Assembly (NCBI GenBank): GCA_021806885.1
Contig: JAKAPT010000005.1
Span: forward strand, 1-48,768
DNA length: 48,768 nt
Source of the DNA: a bacterium
GTDB taxonomy: Bacteria; SZUA-79; Acidulodesulfobacterales; Acidulodesulfobacteraceae
Direction: 5' to 3'
Shown here: piece by piece, positions 8,716 to 18,355 of the stretch
Numbering within the stretch: position 1 is the first letter of the stretch
How the letters are laid out: every line of letters starts with the position of its first letter
Program-made: the position numbers and the translations under genes
The notes under the pieces: generated by a model
What the model was told of the DNA's origin: nothing
What the model saw: the letters and a program-made list of their open reading frames with translations, nothing else
The model's database searches: none

Positions 8716-9432
8716 ATGGATATAATCCAGATAGAAAATTTATCCAAAAAATTTGACGGGTTTGCCGCTCTTAATAATGTCTCTTTCAATATAACCCGGG
8801 GAGATTTTTTCGGCCTTATCGGCCCGAACGGTGCCGGCAAAACAACGCTTTTAAGGATTTTATACAGCATGGTTGTTCCCTCGTCCGGAAATATCCGTAT
8901 TAAAGGCCTTGACCTGAGAAAAGATTATAAGAAAATCAAATATATTCTTGGCATTGTTCCGCAGGACGATAATCTTGACGCGGATCTCAGCGTTTTAGAT
9001 AATTTAACCATTTATTCCATGTATTTTGGACTTTCGAAAAAAGAATCATTGAAAAGGTCCGAGGAGCTTTTAGGTTTTTTTGACCTTTCTGACAGGAGAA
9101 ATTCCAAGGTTATGGATTTATCGGGGGGCCTGAGAAGACGCCTTATGATAGCCAGGGCTTTGATAAATAACCCGGAGATTATTATGCTCGATGAGCCAAC
9201 TTCGGGCCTCGACCCCGAATACAGGCATAATATATGGAATAAGCTTGTTTTGTTGAACAAGGAAGGATCCACAATCCTCATGTCCACTCATTATATGGAA
9301 GAAGCAGAGAGGCTGTTTAAAAATATGGTAATATTAAATCACGGCGAAATTGTGGTCAGAGGCAAAACTGAAGATATTACGAGAAATAAGAAATCCCTTG
9401 AGGAAATCTTTCTTGACATCGCAAGGAAATAG
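8716..9432 (+). CDS. ABC exporter ATP-binding protein (NodI/DrrA-like)
   Basis: A 238-residue ATPase subunit. Walker A is GPNGAGKTT (about residues 36-44), the Q-loop region is GIVPQDDNLDADLSV, the signature is LSGGLRRRLMIARAL and Walker B is IIMLDEPTSGLDP, followed by the H-loop STHYMEEAERL. The phrase around the Q-loop and the short 240-residue length are typical of NodI/DrrA-type subunits paired with an ABC-2 permease. The start of the permease gene directly follows the stop codon, so the two form one transporter. The substrate is not deducible; members export lipo-oligosaccharides, antibiotics or polysaccharides. Confidence 0.95.
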   Translation: MDIIQIENLSKKFDGFAALNNVSFNITRGDFFGLIGPNGAGKTTLLRILYSMVVPSSGNIRIKGLDLRKDYKKIKYILGIVPQDDNLDADLSVLDNLTIYSMYFGLSKKESLKRSEELLGFFDLSDRRNSKVMDLSGGLRRRLMIARALINNPEIIMLDEPTSGLDPEYRHNIWNKLVLLNKEGSTILMSTHYMEEAERLFKNMVILNHGEIVVRGKTEDITRNKKSLEEIFLDIARK

Positions 9433-10227
9433 ATGAAATTTATTGAAAAAATCAAGGATATAAACCACAACCTGTCCCTTAGGGCTCTTGCCGTTCTTTA
9501 CAGGAATTTCCTTGCCTGGCTCAAGATCTATAAGCCAAGCATAATCGGAGACGTCCTTGAGCCGCTCCTTTTCCTTGCCGCCCTGGGTCTGGGGGTAGGG
9601 AAGTTTATCCATAATATAGACGGAATTTCATATATAGAATTCATAGTCCCGGGAATAATAGCCTCTTCATCCATGTACGCCGCGGCTTTTGAATCCACCT
9701 TCGGTTCTTACACGAGGATGGTGACATACAGGACCTTCGAAGCAATACTTCTTACCCCGGTTACGGTGGAAGAAATAGTTCTCGGAGAAATCTTCTGGGG
9801 GACATCAAAGGCATTCATGAGCGGTATCGCGGTCCTTATAGTAGGCCTCGTGTTCGGGTGGATAATTTCTCCGCTTGCCTTATTTATCCCCGTGTTTATA
9901 TTGCTTAACGGGGCCATTTTTTCATCTCTTTCGCTTCTAATAACCTCGTTTTCCCCTTCTTATGATTTTTTTTCCTATTACTTTACGATTGCCATATCAA
10001 CGATGTTTCTTTTCTCGGGCGTTTTTTACCCGGTCTCTTCCCTGCCGCATATTCTAAGCTATTTTGTCTTCGTAATGCCGCTTTATTACTCCGTGCACGT
10101 AATGAGGCTCCTTGACCTGGGAATCCTTTCCCCCGCTATTTTTTATTATTTCATAATATTATCATTCATTTCTATCATACTGTTTTATCTCACGGCATTT
10201 TTTATTAGAAAAAGGGTTATAAAATAA
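9433..10227 (+). CDS. ABC-2 type permease (NodJ-like)
   Basis: A 264-residue integral membrane protein with six hydrophobic segments. The N-terminal block ALAVLYRNFLAWLKIYKPSIIGDVLEPLLFLAALGLGVG and the following YIEFIVPGIIASSSMYAAAFE match the NodJ/DrrB subgroup of ABC-2 permeases. It starts immediately after the ATPase stop codon and closes the transporter operon. The next feature is the groESL promoter, about 25 bases past the stop. Substrate unknown. Confidence 0.93.
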   Translation: MKFIEKIKDINHNLSLRALAVLYRNFLAWLKIYKPSIIGDVLEPLLFLAALGLGVGKFIHNIDGISYIEFIVPGIIASSSMYAAAFESTFGSYTRMVTYRTFEAILLTPVTVEEIVLGEIFWGTSKAFMSGIAVLIVGLVFGWIISPLALFIPVFILLNGAIFSSLSLLITSFSPSYDFFSYYFTIAISTMFLFSGVFYPVSSLPHILSYFVFVMPLYYSVHVMRLLDLGILSPAIFYYFIILSFISIILFYLTAFFIRKRVIK

Positions 10228-10252
10228 ATTTCTAAAAAATTTTACAAAACAG

Positions 10253-10281
10253 TTGACACCGGCAAAATATAAGTGTATTAT
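10253..10281 (+). promoter_or_regulatory. Sigma-70 type promoter of groESL
   Basis: Perfect -35 TTGACA (10253-10258), a 17-base spacer, and -10 TATTAT (10276-10281). The expected start falls at about 10288, at the edge of the CIRCE element. Confidence 0.9.
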
Positions 10282-10289
10282 TTAAAAAG

Positions 10290-10316
10290 TTAGCACTTGG
10301 GCTCTTAGAGTGCTAA
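10290..10316 (+). promoter_or_regulatory. CIRCE operator (HrcA binding site)
   Basis: TTAGCACTT and GAGTGCTAA form the inverted repeat with exactly nine bases between. One base of the left arm departs from the consensus TTAGCACTC. Placement just after the -10 element, in the untranslated leader of groES, is the classical HrcA repression site. hrcA itself is not in the window. Confidence 0.95.
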
Positions 10317-10362
10317 TATTTTTTATAAATTAAAAAATATTAATAATAAGGAGAGGTTATCT

Positions 10363-10656
10363 ATGAAAGTCAGGCCGTTGCAGGACAGAATTCTAGTTGA
10401 AAGGCTTCAGGAAGAAGAAAAAACCAAGGGAGGGATAATTATCCCCGATTCCGCGAAGGAAAAACCGATGCAGGGAAAGGTCGTAGCCGCCGGAAGCGGA
10501 AGGCTCACGGAAGATGGAAAGAAAATCCCCATGGATGTTAAAGTAGGGGATATTGTTTTATTTGCCAAATATTCCGGAAATGACGTTAAAATCGACAACA
10601 AGGAATATCTTATTATGAAGGAAGACGATGTTTTGGCAATAGTGGAAAGTAAATAA
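10363..10656 (+). CDS. groES: Co-chaperonin GroES
   Basis: A 97-residue GroES, the heptameric lid of the GroEL folding chamber. It begins [15 protein letters not shown], has the mobile loop [27 protein letters not shown], the central [17 protein letters not shown], and ends [10 protein letters not shown], all standard. A strong AAGGAGAGG ribosome site lies before the ATG. Heat-shock control through CIRCE/HrcA is indicated by the upstream elements. groEL follows after 37 bases. Confidence 0.98.
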   Translation: MKVRPLQDRILVERLQEEEKTKGGIIIPDSAKEKPMQGKVVAAGSGRLTEDGKKIPMDVKVGDIVLFAKYSGNDVKIDNKEYLIMKEDDVLAIVESK

Positions 10657-10672
10657 AACTTTTAAAAATTAA

Positions 10673-12343
<1,671 letters not shown>

Positions 12344-12372
12344 TCCATCCTTTAAAAAGTAACGAGTGAAAT

Positions 12373-12421
12373 AAAATGCCGGTTTTGCTGGATGAAAAAT
12401 AGTTCAGCAACCGGCATTTTT
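12373..12421 (+). terminator. Rho-independent terminator of groESL
   Basis: AAAATGCCGG..TTGCTG pairs with CAGCAACCGGCATTTT, with a two-base bulge and a loop of about 15 bases, ending in TTTTTG. It sits 30 bases after the groEL stop. The rest of the 193-base gap before the activase gene shows only a TATAAT (12511-12516) with no good -35. Confidence 0.85.
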
Positions 12422-12536
12422 GTTAATTGGCGTTGAACTTCGTTTTGCCCGCGACCCGGTTTGATTTTTGGCCGGAAATAGTTTAAAATTCTAATGTTAA
12501 AGGAATTTTTTATAATATCGAAGAATTGAATAATAT

Positions 12537-15500
12537 ATGAAAAATAATCTGTCTTTAGGGCTCGACATCGGCTCCACCACCGTCAAATATGCCATTCTTG
12601 ACCGTGATTTTAACGTTATAGAGAAAAATTATGTAAGGTCTAACGGAGAATCCATAAAGACCGTATATAATGTCCTTGAAGATATCTTCAGCAGGTACAA
12701 GGAAGATTCGTTCCGCTCCATAGGAGCTACAGGATCAGGCTCAAAAACCGTGGGAGAGGTCCTGGGGATTCCAAACATTAACGAGCTTGTCGCCCAGGCT
12801 GAAGCGGTAAAATACCTCTATCCAGGGGCAAGAACGATAATAGAAATGGGCGGGCAGGATTCCAAATTTCTTATCCTTAATAAAAACAGGGAAACAGGGG
12901 AATTTTTTCTTGAGGATTTCGGCCTTAACGATTTATGCGCCGCGGGCACGGGTTCTTTTCTTGATCAGCAGGCTGAAAGGCTCAATATTAATATCGAGGA
13001 AGAATTCGGCCGACTCGCGCTCGAGTCGAAGAACCCATCGAAGATAGCTGGGAGATGCACCGTGTTCGCGAAGTCCGACATGATACACCTCCAGCAGGTG
13101 TCCACCCCTATACCTGATATCGTGGCAGGTTTATGCTACGCTGTCGCTAGAACGTTTATCGGTACGATAGCCAGGGGGAAAAAGTTTGAAAAGCCCATAA
13201 TTTTTCAGGGCGGAGTGGCATTTAACATGGGCATGGTGAGGGCATTTGAAGACATCCTCGGTTTAAAAAAAGGGGAGCTTATCATTCCTGAACACCATAC
13301 GGTTATGTCCGCGATAGGCATAGGCATAATTTCCAGGAGAGAGAAGAAATTTACATTCTACGGCCTGGGCGCCCTTAAGGATTTCATAGAAAGAAATAAA
13401 CAGACAGGCAGGTACAAAGAAAGGCTTTTGGATTCCAATAACCTCTCCGGAGGAAATGCCGATTTTGACGAAATTAAATCCTTAAAGAGATATGCCGGTC
13501 AGAGCGTGCCTGTTTATATCGGGGTTGATACCGGCTCTGTTTCCACGAACGTCGTTCTCCTCGACAAGGACAGGAACCTTTTAATAAAAAAATATAAAAA
13601 GACCAACGGAAGGTCGATAGAAGTGGTAAGGGATACCCTGTTAGAGATACACCTTACGCTTAAAAATTTAAATATTAATCCAGAGGTAATGGGGGTTTCG
13701 ACCACAGGGTCCGGGAGGTATTTGATAGCGGATTACATAGGGGCCGATATCGTAAAAAACGAAATCACCGCGCAGGCGACCGCTTCCGTTTTTATTGATG
13801 AAAGCGTAGACACGGTTTTCGAGATAGGCGGACAGGACTCAAAGTATATAAGGGTTAAAAACGGCGTAGTAGTGGATTTCGAGATGAACAAGGCCTGCGC
13901 CGCGGGAACAGGTTCATTTCTCGAGGAGCAGGCCCAGAAACTCGACATTGAAATCGTTGAAGATTTCTCAAGGAGGGCCTTTAGCGCCAGCGCTTCCTGC
14001 AGCCTTGGGGACAGGTGCACGGTTTTTATGGAGTCGGACCTTGTTTCGCATCAGCAGAAAGGGGCGGACAAGGACCAGCTGATAGCAGGGCTTGCGTATT
14101 CTATCGTTGAAAACTATTTAAACAAGGTTGTGCTTGGAAAGCCTGTCGGCGAAAGGATACTTTTTCAGGGCGGCGTTGCCCTGAACAAGGCGGTGGTCAG
14201 CGCGTTCGAGTCCGTCCTTAACAAAAAAATAATAATCCCGTCCCATAATGAGGTAACGGGGGCCATAGGAAGCGCACTCATCGCCTTCAAACATACGGGC
14301 CCTTCGAGGTTCGTAGGTTTTGACCTGAGGGAAAGAAAATATGAGGCTGAATCTTTTGAATGCCAGAAATGTTCGAACCTTTGCGACGTGAACAGGGTAA
14401 GCGTCGAAAACGAACCTTCCCACTATTACGGGGCAAGGTGCGATATATTTGAAATTGACAAGGACAAGAAGAAAAAAGGGGAGAACTTTTTCAAATATAG
14501 AAAAGAACTTCTTTTAAGCGGCTATGACAGGGAAAACGAAAAGGATTTTTCCAGGCCGAGGGTAGGAATACCGTTTTGCCTTGAGACATATGACCTTTTT
14601 CCTTTTTATAATGAGTTCTTCAATAATCTGGGCTTCAACGTCATTCTCTCCGACGAGACAAACAGGAATATTGTAAATATTTCCAATACCCTGTCGGTCA
14701 CCGACACATGTTTCCCCGTAAAGGTTGTCCTTGGCCACGTGAAAAATGTTATCGATAAGAAAATAGACGCCCTTTTTCTTCCCGCGCTTATAAACAGGGA
14801 AAAGAATCATGATTTTCAGGCAAATACCTATCAATGCCCATATATACAGGGCATACCTTTTATGTCGGGCTCCCTGCTGGAATTTAAAAATTTGAGGATT
14901 ATATCCCCAAAGATCCGGCTTCTTGAAGGGGAGAAAAATTACGAATCAACCATAAAAGAGCTTGAAAAGAGCTTTAAAAAATTCCATATTTCCAGGAACA
15001 AAATCATTTCCGCCTTTAATTCCGCCGTGGTTAGGCAAAGGGAATTTGTTGAAAAGCTGAAAATGAAGGGCAGGGAGGTATTGGAAAACTATGATAACTT
15101 GACCGTCCTCGTCGGCAGGCCTTACAATACCCAGGACGACGGAATAAACCTATCCATGTCCTCGAAGATATCCAGTCTCGGCGCGAACATAATTCCGATG
15201 GATTTTCTCGACTTCAGCGAGGTTTCGATATACGGAGAACACGACAACATGTTCTGGCATTCCGGGCATAAAATACTTTCTTCGGCGAAGATAATAATGG
15301 ATAACCCGAAGCTTAACGCGGTCTATGTTACAAACTACGGGTGCGGCCCAGATTCGTTCATCAAAACCTTTTTTTCCGATTACATGAAAAATAAACCCTA
15401 CCTTGAGATAGAAATCGACGAGCATAGCGCCGATGCCGGCTATGTAACCCGGCTCGAGGCATTTTACGACAGCCTCGGGGATTTTGCGCTCCATGTTTAG
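12537..15500 (+). CDS. Acyl-CoA dehydratase activase, BadF/HgdC type, with duplicated ATPase domain and DUF2229
   Basis: A 987-residue protein. Two tandem BadF/BadG/HgdC ATPase units are visible. Unit one starts GLDIGSTTVKYAILD (residue 8) and unit two GVDTGSVSTNVVLLD (about residue 330). Each keeps the ASKHA phosphate loops (GGQDSKF/GGQDSKY) and the two cysteines that bridge the dimeric [4Fe-4S] cluster (CAAGTGSFL and RCTVF). After a short cysteine motif (CQKCSNLCDVN) comes a DUF2229-type region ending in VGRPYNTQDDGINLSM. HgdC-type proteins use ATP to push electrons into 2-hydroxyacyl-CoA dehydratases or benzoyl-CoA reductases. Large fused forms are common in anaerobes, and longer ones (about 1400 residues) exist. 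No dehydratase subunit is nearby, so the target is unknown. Confidence 0.88.
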   Translation: MKNNLSLGLDIGSTTVKYAILDRDFNVIEKNYVRSNGESIKTVYNVLEDIFSRYKEDSFRSIGATGSGSKTVGEVLGIPNINELVAQAEAVKYLYPGARTIIEMGGQDSKFLILNKNRETGEFFLEDFGLNDLCAAGTGSFLDQQAERLNINIEEEFGRLALESKNPSKIAGRCTVFAKSDMIHLQQVSTPIPDIVAGLCYAVARTFIGTIARGKKFEKPIIFQGGVAFNMGMVRAFEDILGLKKGELIIPEHHTVMSAIGIGIISRREKKFTFYGLGALKDFIERNKQTGRYKERLLDSNNLSGGNADFDEIKSLKRYAGQSVPVYIGVDTGSVSTNVVLLDKDRNLLIKKYKKTNGRSIEVVRDTLLEIHLTLKNLNINPEVMGVSTTGSGRYLIADYIGADIVKNEITAQATASVFIDESVDTVFEIGGQDSKYIRVKNGVVVDFEMNKACAAGTGSFLEEQAQKLDIEIVEDFSRRAFSASASCSLGDRCTVFMESDLVSHQQKGADKDQLIAGLAYSIVENYLNKVVLGKPVGERILFQGGVALNKAVVSAFESVLNKKIIIPSHNEVTGAIGSALIAFKHTGPSRFVGFDLRERKYEAESFECQKCSNLCDVNRVSVENEPSHYYGARCDIFEIDKDKKKKGENFFKYRKELLLSGYDRENEKDFSRPRVGIPFCLETYDLFPFYNEFFNNLGFNVILSDETNRNIVNISNTLSVTDTCFPVKVVLGHVKNVIDKKIDALFLPALINREKNHDFQANTYQCPYIQGIPFMSGSLLEFKNLRIISPKIRLLEGEKNYESTIKELEKSFKKFHISRNKIISAFNSAVVRQREFVEKLKMKGREVLENYDNLTVLVGRPYNTQDDGINLSMSSKISSLGANIIPMDFLDFSEVSIYGEHDNMFWHSGHKILSSAKIIMDNPKLNAVYVTNYGCGPDSFIKTFFSDYMKNKPYLEIEIDEHSADAGYVTRLEAFYDSLGDFALHV

Positions 15501-15515
15501 GTGAGACGACTTTGT

Positions 15516-15550
15516 TTGACAACGCCCCATTTTTATATTATCATATAATA
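15516..15550 (+). promoter_or_regulatory. Promoter and possible autoregulatory operator of the PerR-like gene
   Basis: TTGACA (15516-15521) and TATCAT (15539-15544) with a 17-base spacer. Overlapping the -10 is an inverted repeat with arms TATTAT and ATAATA around CAT (15536-15550). It is 15 bases long, as a PerR box is, though the centre differs from the 7-1-7 consensus. Autoregulation is an inference. Confidence 0.6.
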
Positions 15551-15592
15551 AACATTATTAAATTGTAATTGGTTTATTTGAGATAATATATT

Positions 15593-16045
15593 ATGGAAAA
15601 TAAAAGGATTAAGGCGGTAATACGCAAGATAAGGGAGAAGGGCTATAGTATCACTCCACAGAGGGTCGAGATAATAAAGGCCGTTAAGGAGGATAAAACC
15701 CATCCGTCGGCCGCGGATATTTATAACAGTGTAAAAATGGTATATCCCATGATTTCCCTTAATACCGTTTATAAAAATCTTGCCCTGCTTTCGGAATTAA
15801 GAGAGGTCAGGGAGATAAAGACGCGCCAGGACGCCATTCGTTTCGACGGCGATATACATCCCCATGGACACATAATATGCGAGGGGTGTGGAAAAATAGA
15901 GGACCTTATGATAAACGAGGAAGATATAAAGGGCTTACTCAAGTCAAAAGAAAAGGGCATAGGCACCTTTGGCGTAATCAACGGCTTGAGCGTTGAACTT
16001 CACGGCCTTTGCAGCAATTGCTCGGCTCCCCCCTCGTTTAAATAA
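15593..16045 (+). CDS. Fur-family regulator, PerR-like
   Basis: A 150-residue Fur-superfamily repressor. The N-terminal winged helix (GYSITPQRVEIIKAV ... SLNTVYKNLALL, residues 15-70) binds DNA. The hinge and dimer domain carry FDGDIHPHGHIICEGCGKIEDL, giving the regulatory metal ligands (His, His, Asp) and the first CxxC, and the tail has the second CxxC (CSNC) for structural zinc. The Asp and His spacing resembles PerR, which senses peroxide by metal-catalysed histidine oxidation, more than classical iron-Fur, but the call is tentative. It has its own promoter. Its last 46 bases overlap the 3' end of the convergent IorB-like gene. Confidence 0.88.
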   Translation: MENKRIKAVIRKIREKGYSITPQRVEIIKAVKEDKTHPSAADIYNSVKMVYPMISLNTVYKNLALLSELREVREIKTRQDAIRFDGDIHPHGHIICEGCGKIEDLMINEEDIKGLLKSKEKGIGTFGVINGLSVELHGLCSNCSAPPSFK

Positions 16046-16620
16046 TCGTAACCCGCAAGAAGCGCTTTTATGTTGTTTTCCTTCTCCCGGTCGTTTCTTG
16101 AAAAGAGGGCGGCCTGCCCGCAAATCGAACCGATATCAAGTATGCCGCCTTTCGCGGCGAACGCCCCTATCAGCGAAATAAACGGACTCACCCTTTCTTT
16201 CCCCATAGTTTCTTGTTCTACAAGGTTCGAAGCCGGGATTCTGTAAATATAATCCGTTTTTCCTTTCAATTTTTCATACACGCTTTCGTTGTCGGCGAGA
16301 AAAAAATTGCACGCGTTAAAACTTGAATAGTTGGAAATAATGAGGGTTTCCCTGCCGATTAAATGAATAAAGTTAAGGATTGATTGAAAATCGAGGCTGA
16401 TTATCGCATTTATATCGTATGAACAGCTGAAGGAATTGTATTTTCCTACCTTAATAAGCGAGTGGGTCAGGCTGAAATTCGATATGTTTGACATAGGTTT
16501 TATTAACAACGAGGCGTCGAATCCCTCTGCTTTTAAGGATATATACAAAAGCTTGCTTAAATGTTTTATTTCTTTGAAATCGTTGCCTATAAGAACAAGG
16601 CTGTAATTAATATTTTCCAT
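16000..16620 (-). CDS. IorB-like (2-oxoacid:ferredoxin oxidoreductase gamma-type) protein, divergent
   Basis: A 206-residue protein that I place, weakly, in the gamma/IorB family of 2-oxoacid:ferredoxin oxidoreductases. Its start resembles NYSLVLIGNDFKEIKHLSKLL in place of the usual glycine-rich GVGGQG loop, and a later stretch (NLVEQETMGKERVSPFISLIGAFAAKGGI) matches the family's NMVxLGA-like core with a following glycine-rich turn. The glycine-rich loop that contacts cofactor in canonical IorB is not recognisable. The gene overlaps the IorA-like gene upstream by 14 bases, the arrangement expected for a two-subunit enzyme, and that context is the main support. It overlaps the perR-like gene by 46 bases at the 3' ends. 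Confidence 0.5.
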   Translation of the reverse strand: MENINYSLVLIGNDFKEIKHLSKLLYISLKAEGFDASLLIKPMSNISNFSLTHSLIKVGKYNSFSCSYDINAIISLDFQSILNFIHLIGRETLIISNYSSFNACNFFLADNESVYEKLKGKTDYIYRIPASNLVEQETMGKERVSPFISLIGAFAAKGGILDIGSICGQAALFSRNDREKENNIKALLAGYDYLNEGGAEQLLQRP

Positions 16621-18346
16621 ATTTTATATCTATCCTGTTTTCCAGGGATTTCCTTTTCTTTATTTCCTTCCTTTTTCTTAATTTTATTGCCCGGTGCGGA
16701 CATATGTCCACGCATAAATAACAGATATTGCAGATGGCTGGTTCTATTACGAGCTTTCCGTCACTATCCGCGACTATTCCCGGACATTTAGTTTCCTGTA
16801 CGCATAGCTTGCATTCGTATTTATCGCAGACCGTGCTTTTTATTTCCAGGTATTTAGTATAATCCAGATCCCTTCCCCTTTTCGCGAAAGCTGAACAGTC
16901 GTTGTCGATAAATATGAGCCGGGCCCCTTTTTTCTTTATATCTTTTAGCCTTGCCCTGCCCCTTATTATCGTGTTTTTTAAGGATTTTAGGGAAGGGTTA
17001 AAGGTGGCTTTATGAAAATTCCCTTCATAATCAAAAATTGATTTGTAGATAATGAAGCTTACGTTTGACGAACCGTTAAGCTTTTCAAGGACTATGTCAA
17101 TCTGGCCTGATAACTTTGAAGATGGAATAACCATAAAGAGCCTTTTGCCCGAGTTTGCAGGCTCAAGATTTAAAACAAAATAAAGCGGGTTTTCAACTGT
17201 AAAAACATTAGGGAAATTGTATTTTAACGCACTCGATTTAAGCAAGGAGAAACAAATATCGTCTCCGATAAATATATCATTTTTTACCGATTCGTCATTT
17301 TTATGCCCCTGCAAAAAGGCATAAAGGTTACAGCCGGGGCAAAATGAAGGGGAAACGCTTATTTCACCGGGCTCGAAATATTCAAAGCACAATCTCTTAT
17401 TGTTTTTGCCTCCCAGGGTACTGAAATTATCATATTTCAATTGGGAATCCAGGGAATTTTTTATCTCGGAGAGATTGGAATCCAGGAATGAATAATCGTC
17501 GAAAATAAATAAATTCTTATAATATCCCCTGCAGTTATTTTCGAGTATCCTGTTAAATTCATCGGTAAAAAAGGGGTTAAGCAGGTTAAATAGAATTATA
17601 TCCGAGCTTTTGGATATATGGGGGTTTTCTATCAGCCACTGAAAATTATCCGAGTCGGTAAGTATCAGGTTTTCATGGGTTTCGCCCGAAAAGAATTCGA
17701 CAAGGCTGCCCGTGTTTTTAAATAAAGACAGGTCGCGTCTCATATCCACAGGGAGGGAGGGTTTATTGTTGTTCATCCCCTCCATCACGTTCAGGTCCGG
17801 TTTTATTTCGGTCCTCTGGGCCGTTTTTAAATCATCTTCTGCCGTGAATTCATTGAAAATGGAGTTATTCGCAAGGATAAGAACCGGAAGCTTAAGCCTT
17901 TCCGAAAGATCGAAGAATTGAGGCAATATGTGGATAAAATCATCCTGCCGGTGGAAATTATATACCGGAAAAATATTTTTTATTTCGCCGGGCAGAATTT
18001 TCTCTCCGCTTTTTTTAATGATGAAGGTTACAACCCCGCCCCTCAATGAACCACTTGATAGATATTTTTCAAGATATGAAAAATTAAGGAGGGACTGGTC
18101 GTTTATTAGCGCCATAACCCGCTGGTTGGTAATGCTCAGAGAATATACCGAGGTCCAGAGAATTTCCGAGTCCGGATAAAATTTCAGCCCGGAGGGGTCT
18201 TGAAGCTCAGGAATGACCGGAAGAAGGGCTTTGTCAAGAAATATGCTTTTTATTCCAAGAAATCTTGCGCTCCTGAGAAGGCGGTCTCCCCCGCTTATTA
18301 ATTCGTAAAAAGGATTTTGAGCCGTCTTATTTTTTTCCCCAAACAC
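16607..18346 (-). CDS. IorA-like protein (indolepyruvate:ferredoxin oxidoreductase alpha family) lacking the ThDP motif
   Basis: A 579-residue protein with the overall plan of IorA. It has an N-terminal pyrimidine-type domain (about 15-170), a C-terminal thiamine-type domain starting at FCPGCN (336-340), the DNDCSAFAKR segment (481-490) that corresponds to the IorA pre-ferredoxin linker, and two [4Fe-4S] motifs (Cys507, 512, 515, 521 and Cys539, 542, 545, 549). Canonical active-site features are missing. YPGTP near residue 35 is replaced by LDKALLP, and the thiamine/Mg motif GDSTFFHSG aligns with IPSSKLSGQ (407-415). It is therefore unlikely to catalyse decarboxylation as IorA does, though an electron-transfer or structural role is possible. 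GTG start with AAGGAG six bases upstream. Probably co-transcribed with the exporter upstream. Confidence 0.62.
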   Translation of the reverse strand: MFGEKNKTAQNPFYELISGGDRLLRSARFLGIKSIFLDKALLPVIPELQDPSGLKFYPDSEILWTSVYSLSITNQRVMALINDQSLLNFSYLEKYLSSGSLRGGVVTFIIKKSGEKILPGEIKNIFPVYNFHRQDDFIHILPQFFDLSERLKLPVLILANNSIFNEFTAEDDLKTAQRTEIKPDLNVMEGMNNNKPSLPVDMRRDLSLFKNTGSLVEFFSGETHENLILTDSDNFQWLIENPHISKSSDIILFNLLNPFFTDEFNRILENNCRGYYKNLFIFDDYSFLDSNLSEIKNSLDSQLKYDNFSTLGGKNNKRLCFEYFEPGEISVSPSFCPGCNLYAFLQGHKNDESVKNDIFIGDDICFSLLKSSALKYNFPNVFTVENPLYFVLNLEPANSGKRLFMVIPSSKLSGQIDIVLEKLNGSSNVSFIIYKSIFDYEGNFHKATFNPSLKSLKNTIIRGRARLKDIKKKGARLIFIDNDCSAFAKRGRDLDYTKYLEIKSTVCDKYECKLCVQETKCPGIVADSDGKLVIEPAICNICYLCVDICPHRAIKLRKRKEIKKRKSLENRIDIKYGKY

Positions 18347-18355
18347 CTTTACTCC

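Noticed and set aside
16607-18346. Pseudogene call for the IorA-like gene
   Set aside because: The frame is open over 579 codons, the ribosome site is good and eight cluster cysteines are kept, so selection appears to act on it.
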